The notes under the pieces were generated by a model, which saw nothing but the letters and a program-made list of their open reading frames with translations, did no database searches and was not told the DNA's origin. This document shows, piece after piece, positions 52,646 to 60,618 of a DNA stretch of 64,000 nucleotides. Numbering within the stretch: the first letter of the stretch is position 1; each line of letters begins with the position of its first letter. The stretch comes from UBA1227 sp045642705 (GTDB taxonomy: Bacteria; Bacillota; Clostridia; Oscillospirales; Acutalibacteraceae): NCBI GenBank assembly GCA_045642705.1, contig JAZUJK010000002.1, positions 4,699 through 68,698 on the forward strand, in the 5' to 3' direction. The position numbers were made by a program, and so were the translations under genes.

Positions 52646-52720
52646 ATTTCCCGCGCACTCCTCTCATTAATATAATTAATTTATATCACAATTTATCATA
52701 TACCTTCAATAGTTTGCCAT

Positions 52721-52748
52721 AAAAAAAGAGCACTGCAAGCAGTGCTCT
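52721..52748 (-). terminator. Terminator after the 227-aa membrane protein gene
   Basis: A 10-bp stem (52727-52736 with 52739-52748) with a very short loop is followed by a run of seven T on the minus strand. Confidence 0.82.
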
Positions 52749-52759
52749 TTCCTTTAACT

Positions 52760-53443
52760 TTATTCCACTTTAGCCATAGCCTTAGTATCTTTATCACCAT
52801 AGAGAATCATGAATAAAATCATGAGTACCTCACCGAACATGCTTGTGAAGAACATGAGGTCTCCTGCTGATGCGCCAGCTGCTGAAATTGCGAACATAAA
52901 GAAACCAGATAAGAAGAGATATGGGTTCTTTTTCTTGATTGTTGCAATAATACCGCAGATCATAAGAACGAGGTCTGGTGCGATTGAGAGGATGAGTGAA
53001 CCTGTTGTTGCCCACTTTGGTGAAGCCTCTCCTGCCTTGTAGCGGAAGATATTTCCAACTGTCTCACCATCAAGTACTGTAACGCAAGATTCTGCAATAC
53101 CAAATGCAACAACAAATGCTGTTATTGCCCATACGATTTTCTTGGTCTTGTCGCTTGCATGAAGTGCCTCTGCCGAAATTGGTAGAAGTAATGGAATGAA
53201 TGCTCCATGGAATATAAAGCGGAGCTGAGATAGGCCCTTAAATACTGAACCACCCTTGATGAATGATCCAAGTGAGATGAATAATGCATCATAGAATAGG
53301 CCAAATGTGATAATTGCTGCAAGAAGGAACATAAAATACTTTGTATCCTTGTACTTCTTGATAAGGATTGCTATAAACGCAGCATGAATTACTGTGATTG
53401 CATAGAGCATAGTCGATAAGTTGCCGAGTAGGAACTGTCTCAT
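52760..53443 (-). CDS. Multi-pass membrane protein, unknown
   Basis: 227 residues with about seven hydrophobic segments, one charged loop (EASPKW) and an acidic tail. I do not recognise a family. The ATG at 53443 follows AAAGGAG. Size and helix count resemble the protein at 51974, and the two may be distant relatives, but no clear sequence match is seen by eye. It is monocistronic, between its own terminator and the SPFH gene. Confidence 0.68.
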   Translation of the reverse strand: MRQFLLGNLSTMLYAITVIHAAFIAILIKKYKDTKYFMFLLAAIITFGLFYDALFISLGSFIKGGSVFKGLSQLRFIFHGAFIPLLLPISAEALHASDKTKKIVWAITAFVVAFGIAESCVTVLDGETVGNIFRYKAGEASPKWATTGSLILSIAPDLVLMICGIIATIKKKNPYLFLSGFFMFAISAAGASAGDLMFFTSMFGEVLMILFMILYGDKDTKAMAKVE

Positions 53444-53566
53444 AACAAGCTCTCCTTTCATAAAATTCACATGTATTATAACATATTTGTTCATCGAATT
53501 AAACCATTATTGTAATACCCAATATTCATATGTTAAAATAAATAAAAAATATATGGAGGTAATCTT

Positions 53567-54466
53567 ATGGAATATATTATACCTATTATCGTTATACTTC
53601 TCGTAATCATCATACCTAACGTTCAAATCGTACCTCAGGCTAAGGAGTACGTAATCGAGCGTCTCGGTAAGTATCAAACCACATGGAAGGCTGGCTTCCA
53701 TGTGAAAATTCCTATTATCGACAGAATCGCAAGCCGCGTAACTCTCAAGGAGCAAGTTGTAGACTTTGATCCTCAGGCAGTTATCACCAAGGATAATGTT
53801 ACAATGCAAATTGATACAGTTGTTTTCTTCCAGATTGTAAACGCTAACCTCTACACCTATGGTGTTGAGCGTCCAATCATGGCAATTGAGAATCTCACTG
53901 CAACAACACTTCGTAACATCGTTGGTGATCTCGAACTCGATGAGACACTTACATCTCGTGAGACAATCAACTCCAAGATGCGTGAGGCTCTCGATGTTGC
54001 AACAGACCCATGGGGTATCAAAGTAAACCGTGTTGAACTTAAATCTATTATGCCACCTACTGCTATCCGTGACGCAATGGAGAAGCAGATGAAGGCTGAG
54101 CGTGAGCGCCGTGAGGCCATCCTTATTGCCGAAGGTGAGAAGAAGTCAACAGTCCTTGTTGCTGAAGGTAAGAAAGAATCTGCAATTCTCGAAGCTGAGG
54201 CCAAGAAGGAAGCCGCTATACGCGAAGCAGAAGGTGAAGCTGCTGCTATCCGTGCAGTACAGCAGGCTGAAGCAGACGGTCTCCGTTATCTCAACGAAGC
54301 CGCTCCAACTGAGGCTGTACTCACATTAAAGAAGCTTGAAGCATTCGCAGCAGCTGCTAATGGTGAGTCAACCAAGATTATTATCCCATCTGAAATTCAG
54401 GGAGTAGCTGGTCTCGCAACAGCAGTTACAGAGATTGCAAAAGCTGATAAGAAGGCAAGCAAATAA
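53567..54466 (+). CDS. SPFH/band 7 (stomatin-like) membrane protein
   Basis: 299 residues. A short N-terminal membrane segment (2-18) is followed by the SPFH domain (YVIERLGKYQTTWKAGFHVKIP on) and an Ala/Glu/Lys-rich coiled coil (about 180-250). Such proteins scaffold membrane microdomains and often pair with an NfeD protease partner, which is not present nearby. GGAGGT precedes the ATG, and a strong terminator follows. Confidence 0.92.
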   Translation: MEYIIPIIVILLVIIIPNVQIVPQAKEYVIERLGKYQTTWKAGFHVKIPIIDRIASRVTLKEQVVDFDPQAVITKDNVTMQIDTVVFFQIVNANLYTYGVERPIMAIENLTATTLRNIVGDLELDETLTSRETINSKMREALDVATDPWGIKVNRVELKSIMPPTAIRDAMEKQMKAERERREAILIAEGEKKSTVLVAEGKKESAILEAEAKKEAAIREAEGEAAAIRAVQQAEADGLRYLNEAAPTEAVLTLKKLEAFAAAANGESTKIIIPSEIQGVAGLATAVTEIAKADKKASK

Positions 54467-54477
54467 TATTAAACACC

Positions 54478-54506
54478 AAGGGTCCTGAAACTCAGGACCC
54501 TTTTCT
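54478..54506 (+). terminator. Terminator after the SPFH gene
   Basis: An 11-bp perfect stem (54478-54488 with 54492-54502) is followed by TTTTCTTT. Confidence 0.87.
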
Positions 54507-54569
54507 TTAAAAATTGTTGACATAGAATATCAAATATGTTACTATTATCGAGCGCCAAAAAGCAAATAT

Positions 54570-54656
54570 GCAGAGGTATCGAAGTGGTCATAACGAGGCG
54601 GTCTTGAAAACCGTTTGGGGCAACCCGCGTGGGTTCGAATCCCACCCTCTGCGCCA
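54570..54656 (+). tRNA. tRNA-Ser (anticodon TGA)
   Basis: An 87-base class II tRNA. The acceptor pairs GCAGAGG with CCTCTGC, the anticodon loop CTTGAAA gives TGA, and a long variable arm (TTTGGGGCAACCCGCG) is present, with T loop TTCGAAT and encoded CCA. It is followed by a terminator. Confidence 0.95.
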
Positions 54657-54659
54657 CAG

Positions 54660-54686
54660 AAGGACTCCAATAGGAGTCCTTTTTTA
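54660..54686 (+). terminator. Terminator after tRNA-Ser
   Basis: A 9-bp perfect stem (54660-54668 with 54673-54681) with loop AATA is followed by a T run. Confidence 0.87.
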
Positions 54687-54741
54687 TTGCCAACCTCCAA
54701 TAGTGAGCTATAATATAAGTATCAAACAAGGAGGTGCTCAT

Positions 54742-54990
54742 ATGATAATGGAAGGATGTCAGGGAAAACCTGAGGTTAAAATCTACGAAAAGACATGCCC
54801 AAATTGTGGTGCAGAAATTGAAATCTTCTCAATCGACACCGAAGCAGTATGTGAGAAATGTGGCACCAAAATTTACAACGATGCCCTTCATTGCGCAGAG
54901 TGGTGTAAATATGCCAAGGACTGTGTCGGTGAGGAACGATATGAACAACTGATGGAAATCGCAAGAAGGAAAAAAGAAGCAAAAGAATAA
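54742..54990 (+). CDS. Small zinc-ribbon protein
   Basis: 82 residues. Two Cys pairs (CPNCG near residue 19, CEKCG near 37) form a zinc ribbon, followed by CAEWCKYAKDC, which adds further Cys, and a basic C-terminal helix. The function is unknown. The ATG at 54742 follows AAGGAGGTG; an ATG two codons later is possible. Confidence 0.75.
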   Translation: MIMEGCQGKPEVKIYEKTCPNCGAEIEIFSIDTEAVCEKCGTKIYNDALHCAEWCKYAKDCVGEERYEQLMEIARRKKEAKE

Positions 54991-54995
54991 AACAA

Positions 54996-55028
54996 AACCC
55001 GTAGCTTTCCGCTACGGGTTTATTTTTT
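54996..55028. terminator. Bidirectional terminator between zinc-ribbon and DUF2284 genes
   Basis: A 10-bp perfect stem (54996-55005 with 55011-55020) with a 5-base loop is followed by a T-rich run on the plus strand and flanked by A on the left. Confidence 0.82.
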
Positions 55029-55555
55029 TATTCGTTATACAGAAGGCAGGCGCTGTAGGTGATAGTTTTATCACCGTAGACATATTCTGCGCCAGCATCC
55101 TTGCAGACTTGGCTTACGAGAAGTCCGTAGCCCTCCATTGAGGAGACGGATTTCTCAGGCATTCTGCAAGGCTCAGGATAGGCGCATTTCTTGCAGCGTT
55201 TACAGCCGCCTGCGCCAAGAAGCAGGAATTCTGCTCCGGATTCTAGAAGATTGTCATAGAGCTTATATATCAATTCGTTATGCTCTTCGCCAACATTTTT
55301 ATAAGCCATAACATCTATTACTGAGCGGAGCTTGCCAGTTGTCTGAAGCAAAATGCCTTTATTATATGAAGACATCTTAGCCTGACACTCATCTACTGTT
55401 CCGCAATTTGGTGGGCATGACCAATTCTTGCCATATGCACGGCACTTATCCTCCGCACACATATCACGTACCACTTGTCTTGCTTCCAGTATCTGAGGAT
55501 CAAACTCAGTCACATGTGAAAAGCCTATTTTGTTTACTTCTTCTAAAAAGTCCAT
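55028..55555 (-). CDS. DUF2284 metal-binding protein
   Basis: 175 residues with many Cys: CAEDKCRAYGKNWSCPPNCG in the N-terminal half and CKRCKKCAYPEPC in the C-terminal half, the DUF2284 pattern. It probably binds metal or an iron-sulfur cluster. It starts 1 base after the ABC ATPase stop and is probably in the same operon; any link to amino acid transport is unclear. Confidence 0.85.
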   Translation of the reverse strand: MDFLEEVNKIGFSHVTEFDPQILEARQVVRDMCAEDKCRAYGKNWSCPPNCGTVDECQAKMSSYNKGILLQTTGKLRSVIDVMAYKNVGEEHNELIYKLYDNLLESGAEFLLLGAGGCKRCKKCAYPEPCRMPEKSVSSMEGYGLLVSQVCKDAGAEYVYGDKTITYSACLLYNE

Positions 55556-55556
55556 T

Positions 55557-56339
55557 TTAACCTTCTACCCTTGATAGGAACGCCTTTAGTCTGTCTGTCT
55601 GTGGATTGTTGATAAGGTCCTCTGCATTGCCCTGTTCAGCAATGATGCCCTTATCCATAAATATGATATTATCAGCAACATCGCGGGCAAATGCCATCTC
55701 GTGAGTTACGATTATCATTGTTGTTTTTTCCTCAGCAAGTTCACGAATAACCTTGAGAACCTCGCCTGTCAGCTCTGGATCGAGAGCTGATGTAGGTTCA
55801 TCAAAGCAAAGAATATCAGGATTCATTGCAAGAGCGCGGGCAATTGCGACACGCTGTTGCTGTCCACCTGAGAGCTGATGAGGATAGTGATCTGCTCTAT
55901 CTTCAAGGCCCATCTTGCCGAGAAGAACGCGAGCATTCTCTTCTATTTCTGCCTCTATTTGCTTCTTGTTTTCCTTATAATCAGGACGGTCTTTTGCAAG
56001 AAGCTGAGGTGCGAGCATCACATTCTCGAGAGCCGTATATTGTGGGAACAAATTGAAGTTCTGGAATACGAGTCCAAAGTGAAGTCTTTTACGACGAACA
56101 TCTTTCTCCTGCTGTGTTGATGCATCTCCTGCATCGAAAATCAATTCATCCTTTACATATATCTTACCACCATTTGGCTTTTCAAGGAAATTAAGGCAAC
56201 GAAGAAGTGTTGTTTTTCCTGAACCAGATGATCCGATTATTGCAAGGGACTGTCCCTCGAGGAGTTCAAAGCTTATATCGTTTAGAACCTGGGTCTCGCC
56301 AAAATGCTTTTCAATATTTTCTACTTTTAAAATAGCCAT
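55557..56339 (-). CDS. Polar amino acid ABC transporter, ATP-binding protein
   Basis: 260-residue GlnQ/ArtP-like ATPase with Walker A GSSGSGKTT, signature LSGGQQQR and Walker B ILCFDEPTSALD. It energises the permease encoded just upstream. An insert around residues 115-128 (LLAKDRPDYKENKKQ) is slightly longer than in many homologues. Confidence 0.95.
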   Translation of the reverse strand: MAILKVENIEKHFGETQVLNDISFELLEGQSLAIIGSSGSGKTTLLRCLNFLEKPNGGKIYVKDELIFDAGDASTQQEKDVRRKRLHFGLVFQNFNLFPQYTALENVMLAPQLLAKDRPDYKENKKQIEAEIEENARVLLGKMGLEDRADHYPHQLSGGQQQRVAIARALAMNPDILCFDEPTSALDPELTGEVLKVIRELAEEKTTMIIVTHEMAFARDVADNIIFMDKGIIAEQGNAEDLINNPQTDRLKAFLSRVEG

Positions 56340-56351
56340 CTGCGATACCTC

Positions 56352-57038
56352 CTATCTAAAGTATTCAAGCTTCTTCTCGAGTTTTCCGAGGAGAACTGTC
56401 AAAATTCCAGTAAATACAAGATAGTAAATTGCCGTAAAGAAAAGTGGCCAGATTGCACCAGAGATACCATGTGATCCCTTGAGGAATGCCTGTCCTGCCC
56501 AGATGATTTCCTGTAGAGCAATAATTCTTGCAAGAGATGTATCTTTAACAAGAGTAATTATTTCATTTGAAATTGGTGGTACGATTCTCTTAATCATTTG
56601 GAGAAGTTTTACCTTAAAGAATATCTGAGACTTGGTCATACCAAGTACGAGACCAGCTTCATCCTGTCCTTTTGGAATGCTCTGGATTCCTCCACGGTAT
56701 ATCTCAGAGAAGTAGCAAGCATAGTTGATAATGAATGCTACTGATGCAGCCCAGAAACGGCCAGTTTCTCCACCGCCCCAAATCGGATTTCCAAGAACAA
56801 GTCCAGGGAAATAGAAAATGATAAGGAGCTGAATCATAAGTGGTGTACCACGTACAACCCACACAATAAATCTCGTTAGCAACTGAACTGGTTTAAACTT
56901 GGTCATTGAACCGAATGAAATGATAAGACCAAGTGGAAGCGCACCGACGAGTGTTACAAGAAACAAACGGAGTGTCTGTAAAAACCCAACGTTCAGTGAT
57001 GAAAATACTATAGGAAATTGTTCAATTATTTGCGACAT
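56352..57038 (-). CDS. Polar amino acid ABC transporter, permease
   Basis: 228 residues with about five membrane helices and the EAA loop seen as GQDEAGLVLGMTKSQIFFKV. It is of the HisM/GlnP type and forms a homodimer. It lies between the binding-protein gene (after a 76-base gap with a hairpin) and the ATPase gene. Confidence 0.94.
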   Translation of the reverse strand: MSQIIEQFPIVFSSLNVGFLQTLRLFLVTLVGALPLGLIISFGSMTKFKPVQLLTRFIVWVVRGTPLMIQLLIIFYFPGLVLGNPIWGGGETGRFWAASVAFIINYACYFSEIYRGGIQSIPKGQDEAGLVLGMTKSQIFFKVKLLQMIKRIVPPISNEIITLVKDTSLARIIALQEIIWAGQAFLKGSHGISGAIWPLFFTAIYYLVFTGILTVLLGKLEKKLEYFR

Positions 57039-57059
57039 AAAATCCTACCTTTATGGCAA

Positions 57060-57087
57060 AGACAGAGAACGTTGCCGCTCTCTGTCT
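57060..57087 (-). other. Intercistronic hairpin between binding protein and permease genes
   Basis: A 9-bp perfect stem (57060-57068 with 57079-57087) with a 10-base loop. Such hairpins often protect the upstream binding-protein message or cause partial termination. Confidence 0.55.
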
Positions 57088-57114
57088 CTAGCAAACTATA
57101 AAATATAAATCAAA

Positions 57115-57915
57115 TTACTTCTGCTCAATAAGTGCAGCGCTTACGCCATACTGCTCAGCGCACTTCTGGAGTGAACCGTCAGCATAAGAAGCCTTGAGGA
57201 AATCGTTGAGCTTAGAAACGAGGTCAGAACCCTTTCTGAAACCAACGCCATACTTCTCAGAGTTAAGGCCGATTGTATATGTGAGATCAGCATAACCTGT
57301 GCCCTCGCCTACCATAGCAGCAGCCATGAGTGAGTCGATTACAGCAGCGTCAGCTGTGCCAGACTTAACTTCCATAAGAGCAGCAGCCTGGTTGTCTACT
57401 TCTGTAGCCTTGAAGCCATTAGCAACTGCGAGTTTGTAACCAGCTGAACCCTTCTCTGTTGCGAAAGCAAGGTCCTTGCAAGCCTCAACTGTCTGATACT
57501 TATCAGCAACGTCAGCCTTAACAACTACTACCTGAGCGTTGTCACAATATGCATTAGAGCAATCCATAGCAGCTGTAACTTCGTCATCAAGTGTCATGCC
57601 GTTCCATACGCAGTCAATCTTCTTACCATTGAGTTCCAATGTCTTGTTGTCCCAGTCGATTTCAACGAACTCAACTTCAACACCGAGAGACTTAGCAAAA
57701 GCAGCAGCCATATCAGCATCGAAACCGATCCAGTTACCATTCTCATCCTGGTAATCCATTGGCTCGAAATCTGTAATACCAACAATAAGCTTGCCCTTCT
57801 CAGTTACATACTGAGAATCAGTCTGTGCTTCATCCTGTGCAGCTGGTGCCTTAGCACAAGCAGCAAATGCAAGAATCATTGCAAGTGCAAGTACAAGTGA
57901 AATAATCTTTTTCAT
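57115..57915 (-). CDS. Polar amino acid ABC transporter, substrate-binding lipoprotein
   Basis: 266 residues. A lipoprotein signal peptide ends in LAFAAC (Cys about residue 20), followed by a family 3 solute-binding domain (LIVGITDFEPMDYQDENGNW, FDADMAAAF). It captures an amino acid outside the membrane; the specific one cannot be told. The ATG at 57915 begins the signal peptide MKKIISLVLALAM; upstream in-frame codons are not part of it. A promoter lies at 57972-58000. Confidence 0.94.
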   Translation of the reverse strand: MKKIISLVLALAMILAFAACAKAPAAQDEAQTDSQYVTEKGKLIVGITDFEPMDYQDENGNWIGFDADMAAAFAKSLGVEVEFVEIDWDNKTLELNGKKIDCVWNGMTLDDEVTAAMDCSNAYCDNAQVVVVKADVADKYQTVEACKDLAFATEKGSAGYKLAVANGFKATEVDNQAAALMEVKSGTADAAVIDSLMAAAMVGEGTGYADLTYTIGLNSEKYGVGFRKGSDLVSKLNDFLKASYADGSLQKCAEQYGVSAALIEQK

Positions 57916-57971
57916 AGTAATTACTCCCTTAATTAATTTACTTATTAATACGTTCATTTTAACGTATTATC

Positions 57972-58000
57972 ATATTAGCATGCTAAAGTGCCATTGTCAA
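57972..58000 (-). promoter_or_regulatory. Promoter of the amino acid transporter operon
   Basis: TTGACA (57995-58000) and TAATAT (57972-57977) on the minus strand are 17 bases apart. The -35 box lies next to the mgtE terminator. Confidence 0.75.
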
Positions 58001-58028
58001 TAAAAAGGCTCCCTGTGATAGGGAGCCT
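58001..58028 (-). terminator. Terminator after mgtE
   Basis: A 9-bp perfect stem (58006-58014 with 58020-58028) with a 5-base loop is followed by TTTTTA on the minus strand. Confidence 0.85.
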
Positions 58029-58032
58029 GATT

Positions 58033-59388
58033 TTACCTTATAAGGAATGCTTTCGCGAGTGCGAAATATGCGAGTAGACTAAGTGAATCAACAAGTGTTG
58101 AAATAACTGGTCCCGCAATTACTGCTGGGTCAATTTTCAATACCTTGGCAAGAAGTGGCAACATACAGCCTATCATCTTGGCCATAATTACTGCAATAAA
58201 CATCGCAACTGATACAACGATATATACCTGCATTGAACCAGCAGCACCAATTGCAAGCATACGTGCGAAGTTTGCAAGTCCTAAAATAATACCGCAAAGA
58301 AGTGCAACACGGATTTCCTTAAATAGAACTTTGAGCCAATCTTTCAGTTCAATCTCTCCGAGTGCAAGTGCACGAATTGCTAGGGTTGAGCTCTGGTTTC
58401 CGGCATTACCGCCTGTACCAGTAATGATTGGAATAGCAGCAGTAAGACCAGTGATAACAGCAAGCATATCCTCAAAACTCTGGATAATTGAACCTGTGAG
58501 TGTTGCAGAAATCATGAGAACAAGGAGCCAACCAATTCTGTTCTTAACAAGTGTAAAAACAGGAGTTTTTAGATACTCATCTTCCGATGGAAGAAGGGCA
58601 GCCATCTTTTCGAAGTCTTCCTCTGTCTCCTCTTCGATGATATCGAGGATGTCATCGATAGTGACAATTCCGACAAGTCTATTCTCATTATCTGTTACTG
58701 GAACAGCGAGCAAGTCATAGTGCTTAACCAGTTCTGCAACATGCTCCTGGTCATCTGTTGTTTTACAATAGATAAGTTGCTTATCATCATCCATGATATC
58801 GCGAAGCAATGCATTCTCATCATTAAATACGAGATCTGCGAGGTCGATTGTACCCTTCAGATGACGGCTATTATCTATGCAATAACAGGTATAAATTGTT
58901 TCCTTATCAATACCTGTTTTACGGATTTTATCAATGGCCTGACGAACAGTACATCTGTCGTGCAACTCGACCATCTCATTGGTCATGATGCTGCCGGCAG
59001 AATCCTCAGGATAATTGAGATATGTATTGATAAGTTTGCGGGTCTTAGGATTGGTATTCTTCAAAATACGAGTAACCAAATTTGCCGGTACTTCCTCAAC
59101 CATATCTACGACGTCATCCAGAAACAGGTCATCAACAAGCTTTTGAATCTCTTTATCTGTGATGCTAGCGATGATATCGCCCTGGTCCTCAGACTCAAGA
59201 TATGCGAAAACATCGGCAGATAAGTCCTTAGGCAAGATTCGGAATATACGAATCATGACATCTCTGTCGAGCTCGCCCAAGAATTCTGCGATATCAACTT
59301 CATTCATCTCGATAAGTTCGTTTTTTAGGTATGTAAAATTGCCCTGCTCAACGAGCTCATGGAGATACTCGAAATTTGTCTCTTCCAT
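58033..59388 (-). CDS. mgtE: Magnesium transporter MgtE
   Basis: 451 residues. An N-terminal MgtE_N domain (about 20-120), tandem CBS domains (about 130-250) and a C-terminal five-helix pore with the conserved GTGGNAGNQSSTLAIRAL. The cytoplasmic domains of MgtE close the pore at high magnesium. The start ATG lies right at the end of the T run of a terminator-like hairpin, so expression is controlled by the structured leader at 59389-59587. Confidence 0.95.
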   Translation of the reverse strand: MEETNFEYLHELVEQGNFTYLKNELIEMNEVDIAEFLGELDRDVMIRIFRILPKDLSADVFAYLESEDQGDIIASITDKEIQKLVDDLFLDDVVDMVEEVPANLVTRILKNTNPKTRKLINTYLNYPEDSAGSIMTNEMVELHDRCTVRQAIDKIRKTGIDKETIYTCYCIDNSRHLKGTIDLADLVFNDENALLRDIMDDDKQLIYCKTTDDQEHVAELVKHYDLLAVPVTDNENRLVGIVTIDDILDIIEEETEEDFEKMAALLPSEDEYLKTPVFTLVKNRIGWLLVLMISATLTGSIIQSFEDMLAVITGLTAAIPIITGTGGNAGNQSSTLAIRALALGEIELKDWLKVLFKEIRVALLCGIILGLANFARMLAIGAAGSMQVYIVVSVAMFIAVIMAKMIGCMLPLLAKVLKIDPAVIAGPVISTLVDSLSLLAYFALAKAFLIR

Positions 59389-59587
59389 AAAAAAACCTCC
59401 TAACTCATATGCGAGTCAGGAGGTGATTTTTCAGTATATAACCCCGTAAGGGCTCACTTATCTTAGGTAAGTGGCCCACTCGCATACGTAATTCTGATTT
59501 GCTAAAATCTGACAACTTCGTGGTGTCGCGTCAGTATCCATTACGTGGACCGCCTTTCTAAAATATTTGCCCTAAAGCGTTTTTAGT
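59389..59587 (-). promoter_or_regulatory. Structured mgtE leader, candidate riboswitch with terminator/antiterminator
   Basis: The minus RNA can form, in order: an outer 7-bp stem (59540-59546 with 59486-59492) enclosing two hairpins (59509-59534 and 59496-59509, which share one base), then a 10-bp hairpin with a bulge (59450-59477), then a 12-bp terminator (59395-59406 with 59413-59424) followed by seven T and the ATG. The terminator arm also carries AGGAGG. Bases 59478-59486 can pair perfectly for 9 bp with 59408-59416 inside the terminator, so the two states exclude each other. I do not see the M-box core sequence. Confidence 0.7.
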
Positions 59588-59596
59588 TTAAACCCT

Positions 59597-59602
59597 ATTA
59601 TA
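59597..59602 (-). promoter_or_regulatory. Possible -10 box of mgtE
   Basis: TATAAT on the minus strand lies just upstream of the mgtE leader; the -35 region is weak (CAATTT). The assignment rests on position. Confidence 0.4.
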
Positions 59603-59610
59603 ATTTAAAG

Positions 59611-60618
59611 TCAACCCTTAAATTGATAAAATCCTATCTTCTTCATAGCCTTATCGAGTGTTCTCTGAGAAATCTTAGTGGCGATTTCCGCGCCGTTTCT
59701 CATGCAATCCTCGAGATAAGCGCGCTCACCAACAAGCTTGTTAAAGCGCTCCTGTACAGGCTCGAGCTCAGCGATAGCGGCATCAGCAACGGCCATCTTG
59801 AAATCGCCGTATCCCTTGCCAGCGAAGTCTTTCTCAATCTGTTCAAAAGACAAGCCTGTGCAAGCAGAATAGATGCTCATAAGATTATTTACGCCGTCCT
59901 TGCCCTCTGCGTAATGAACGCTGGCATCGGAATCAGTAACTGCTGACTTAAATTTATTTCTGATAACATCAGGTGTATCAAGCATAGAGATGAATCCCTT
60001 AGGATTGGCATCTGACTTGGACATCTTCTTGGTTGGATCTGCAAGTGACATAACACGTGCGCCCTCTTCAACGAAGAGTGGTTCTGGAATTGTAAATACG
60101 TTTCCATAGATGCCATTGAAACGAGTAGCAATATCTCTTGCAATTTCGAGATGCTGTTTCTGGTCTGCGCCTACTGGAACGAGATCTGCTTGATATAACA
60201 AGATATCTGCTGCCATAAGTGCAGGATAAGCAAATAGACCAACATTTACATTATCAGCATGAGTCTTACTCTTATCCTTAAACTGAGTCATACGAGACAT
60301 CTCGCCAAATTGGGTATAGCAATCAAGAATCCAGCCAAGCTGTGCATGTGTTGGCACTTGGCTCTGAACGAATACGATATTTTGCTCAGGATCAAGGCCA
60401 ATTGCGATGAGCAACGCATACATATTGCGTATCTGCTCACGGAATTTAACTGGATCCTGGCGTACGGTGATTGCGTGTAAATCCGCAACACCGAAAGCGC
60501 AATCATATTCGTTTGCAATATTATTCCAATTCTTGAGCGCTCCGAGATAATTGCCAAGTGTTGGTGTACCGCTTGGCTGGATAAGGCTCAATACTTTTTT
60601 CTTCTTAATCTCTTCCAT
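59611..60618 (-). CDS. trpS: Tryptophanyl-tRNA synthetase
   Basis: 335-residue class I synthetase. The HIGH-like motif is in QPSGTPTLGNYLGAL (T-L-G-N form) and the KMSKS loop is KKMSKSDANP. The length matches the family. It shares one base with the upstream aminotransferase stop (TAATG), so the two are coupled. No T-box leader is seen because it lies inside an operon. Confidence 0.97.
   Translation of the reverse strand: MEEIKKKKVLSLIQPSGTPTLGNYLGALKNWNNIANEYDCAFGVADLHAITVRQDPVKFREQIRNMYALLIAIGLDPEQNIVFVQSQVPTHAQLGWILDCYTQFGEMSRMTQFKDKSKTHADNVNVGLFAYPALMAADILLYQADLVPVGADQKQHLEIARDIATRFNGIYGNVFTIPEPLFVEEGARVMSLADPTKKMSKSDANPKGFISMLDTPDVIRNKFKSAVTDSDASVHYAEGKDGVNNLMSIYSACTGLSFEQIEKDFAGKGYGDFKMAVADAAIAELEPVQERFNKLVGERAYLEDCMRNGAEIATKISQRTLDKAMKKIGFYQFKG

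Noticed and set aside
54568..54741. N-terminal extension of the zinc-ribbon protein through tRNA-Ser
   Set aside because: The extension is the tRNA and its terminator; the ATG at 54742 has AAGGAGGTG upstream.
59389..59587. M-box magnesium riboswitch before mgtE
   Set aside because: Position fits, but I could not find the conserved core (for example AGGTGAGGCTCC) in the leader; left as an unassigned element.
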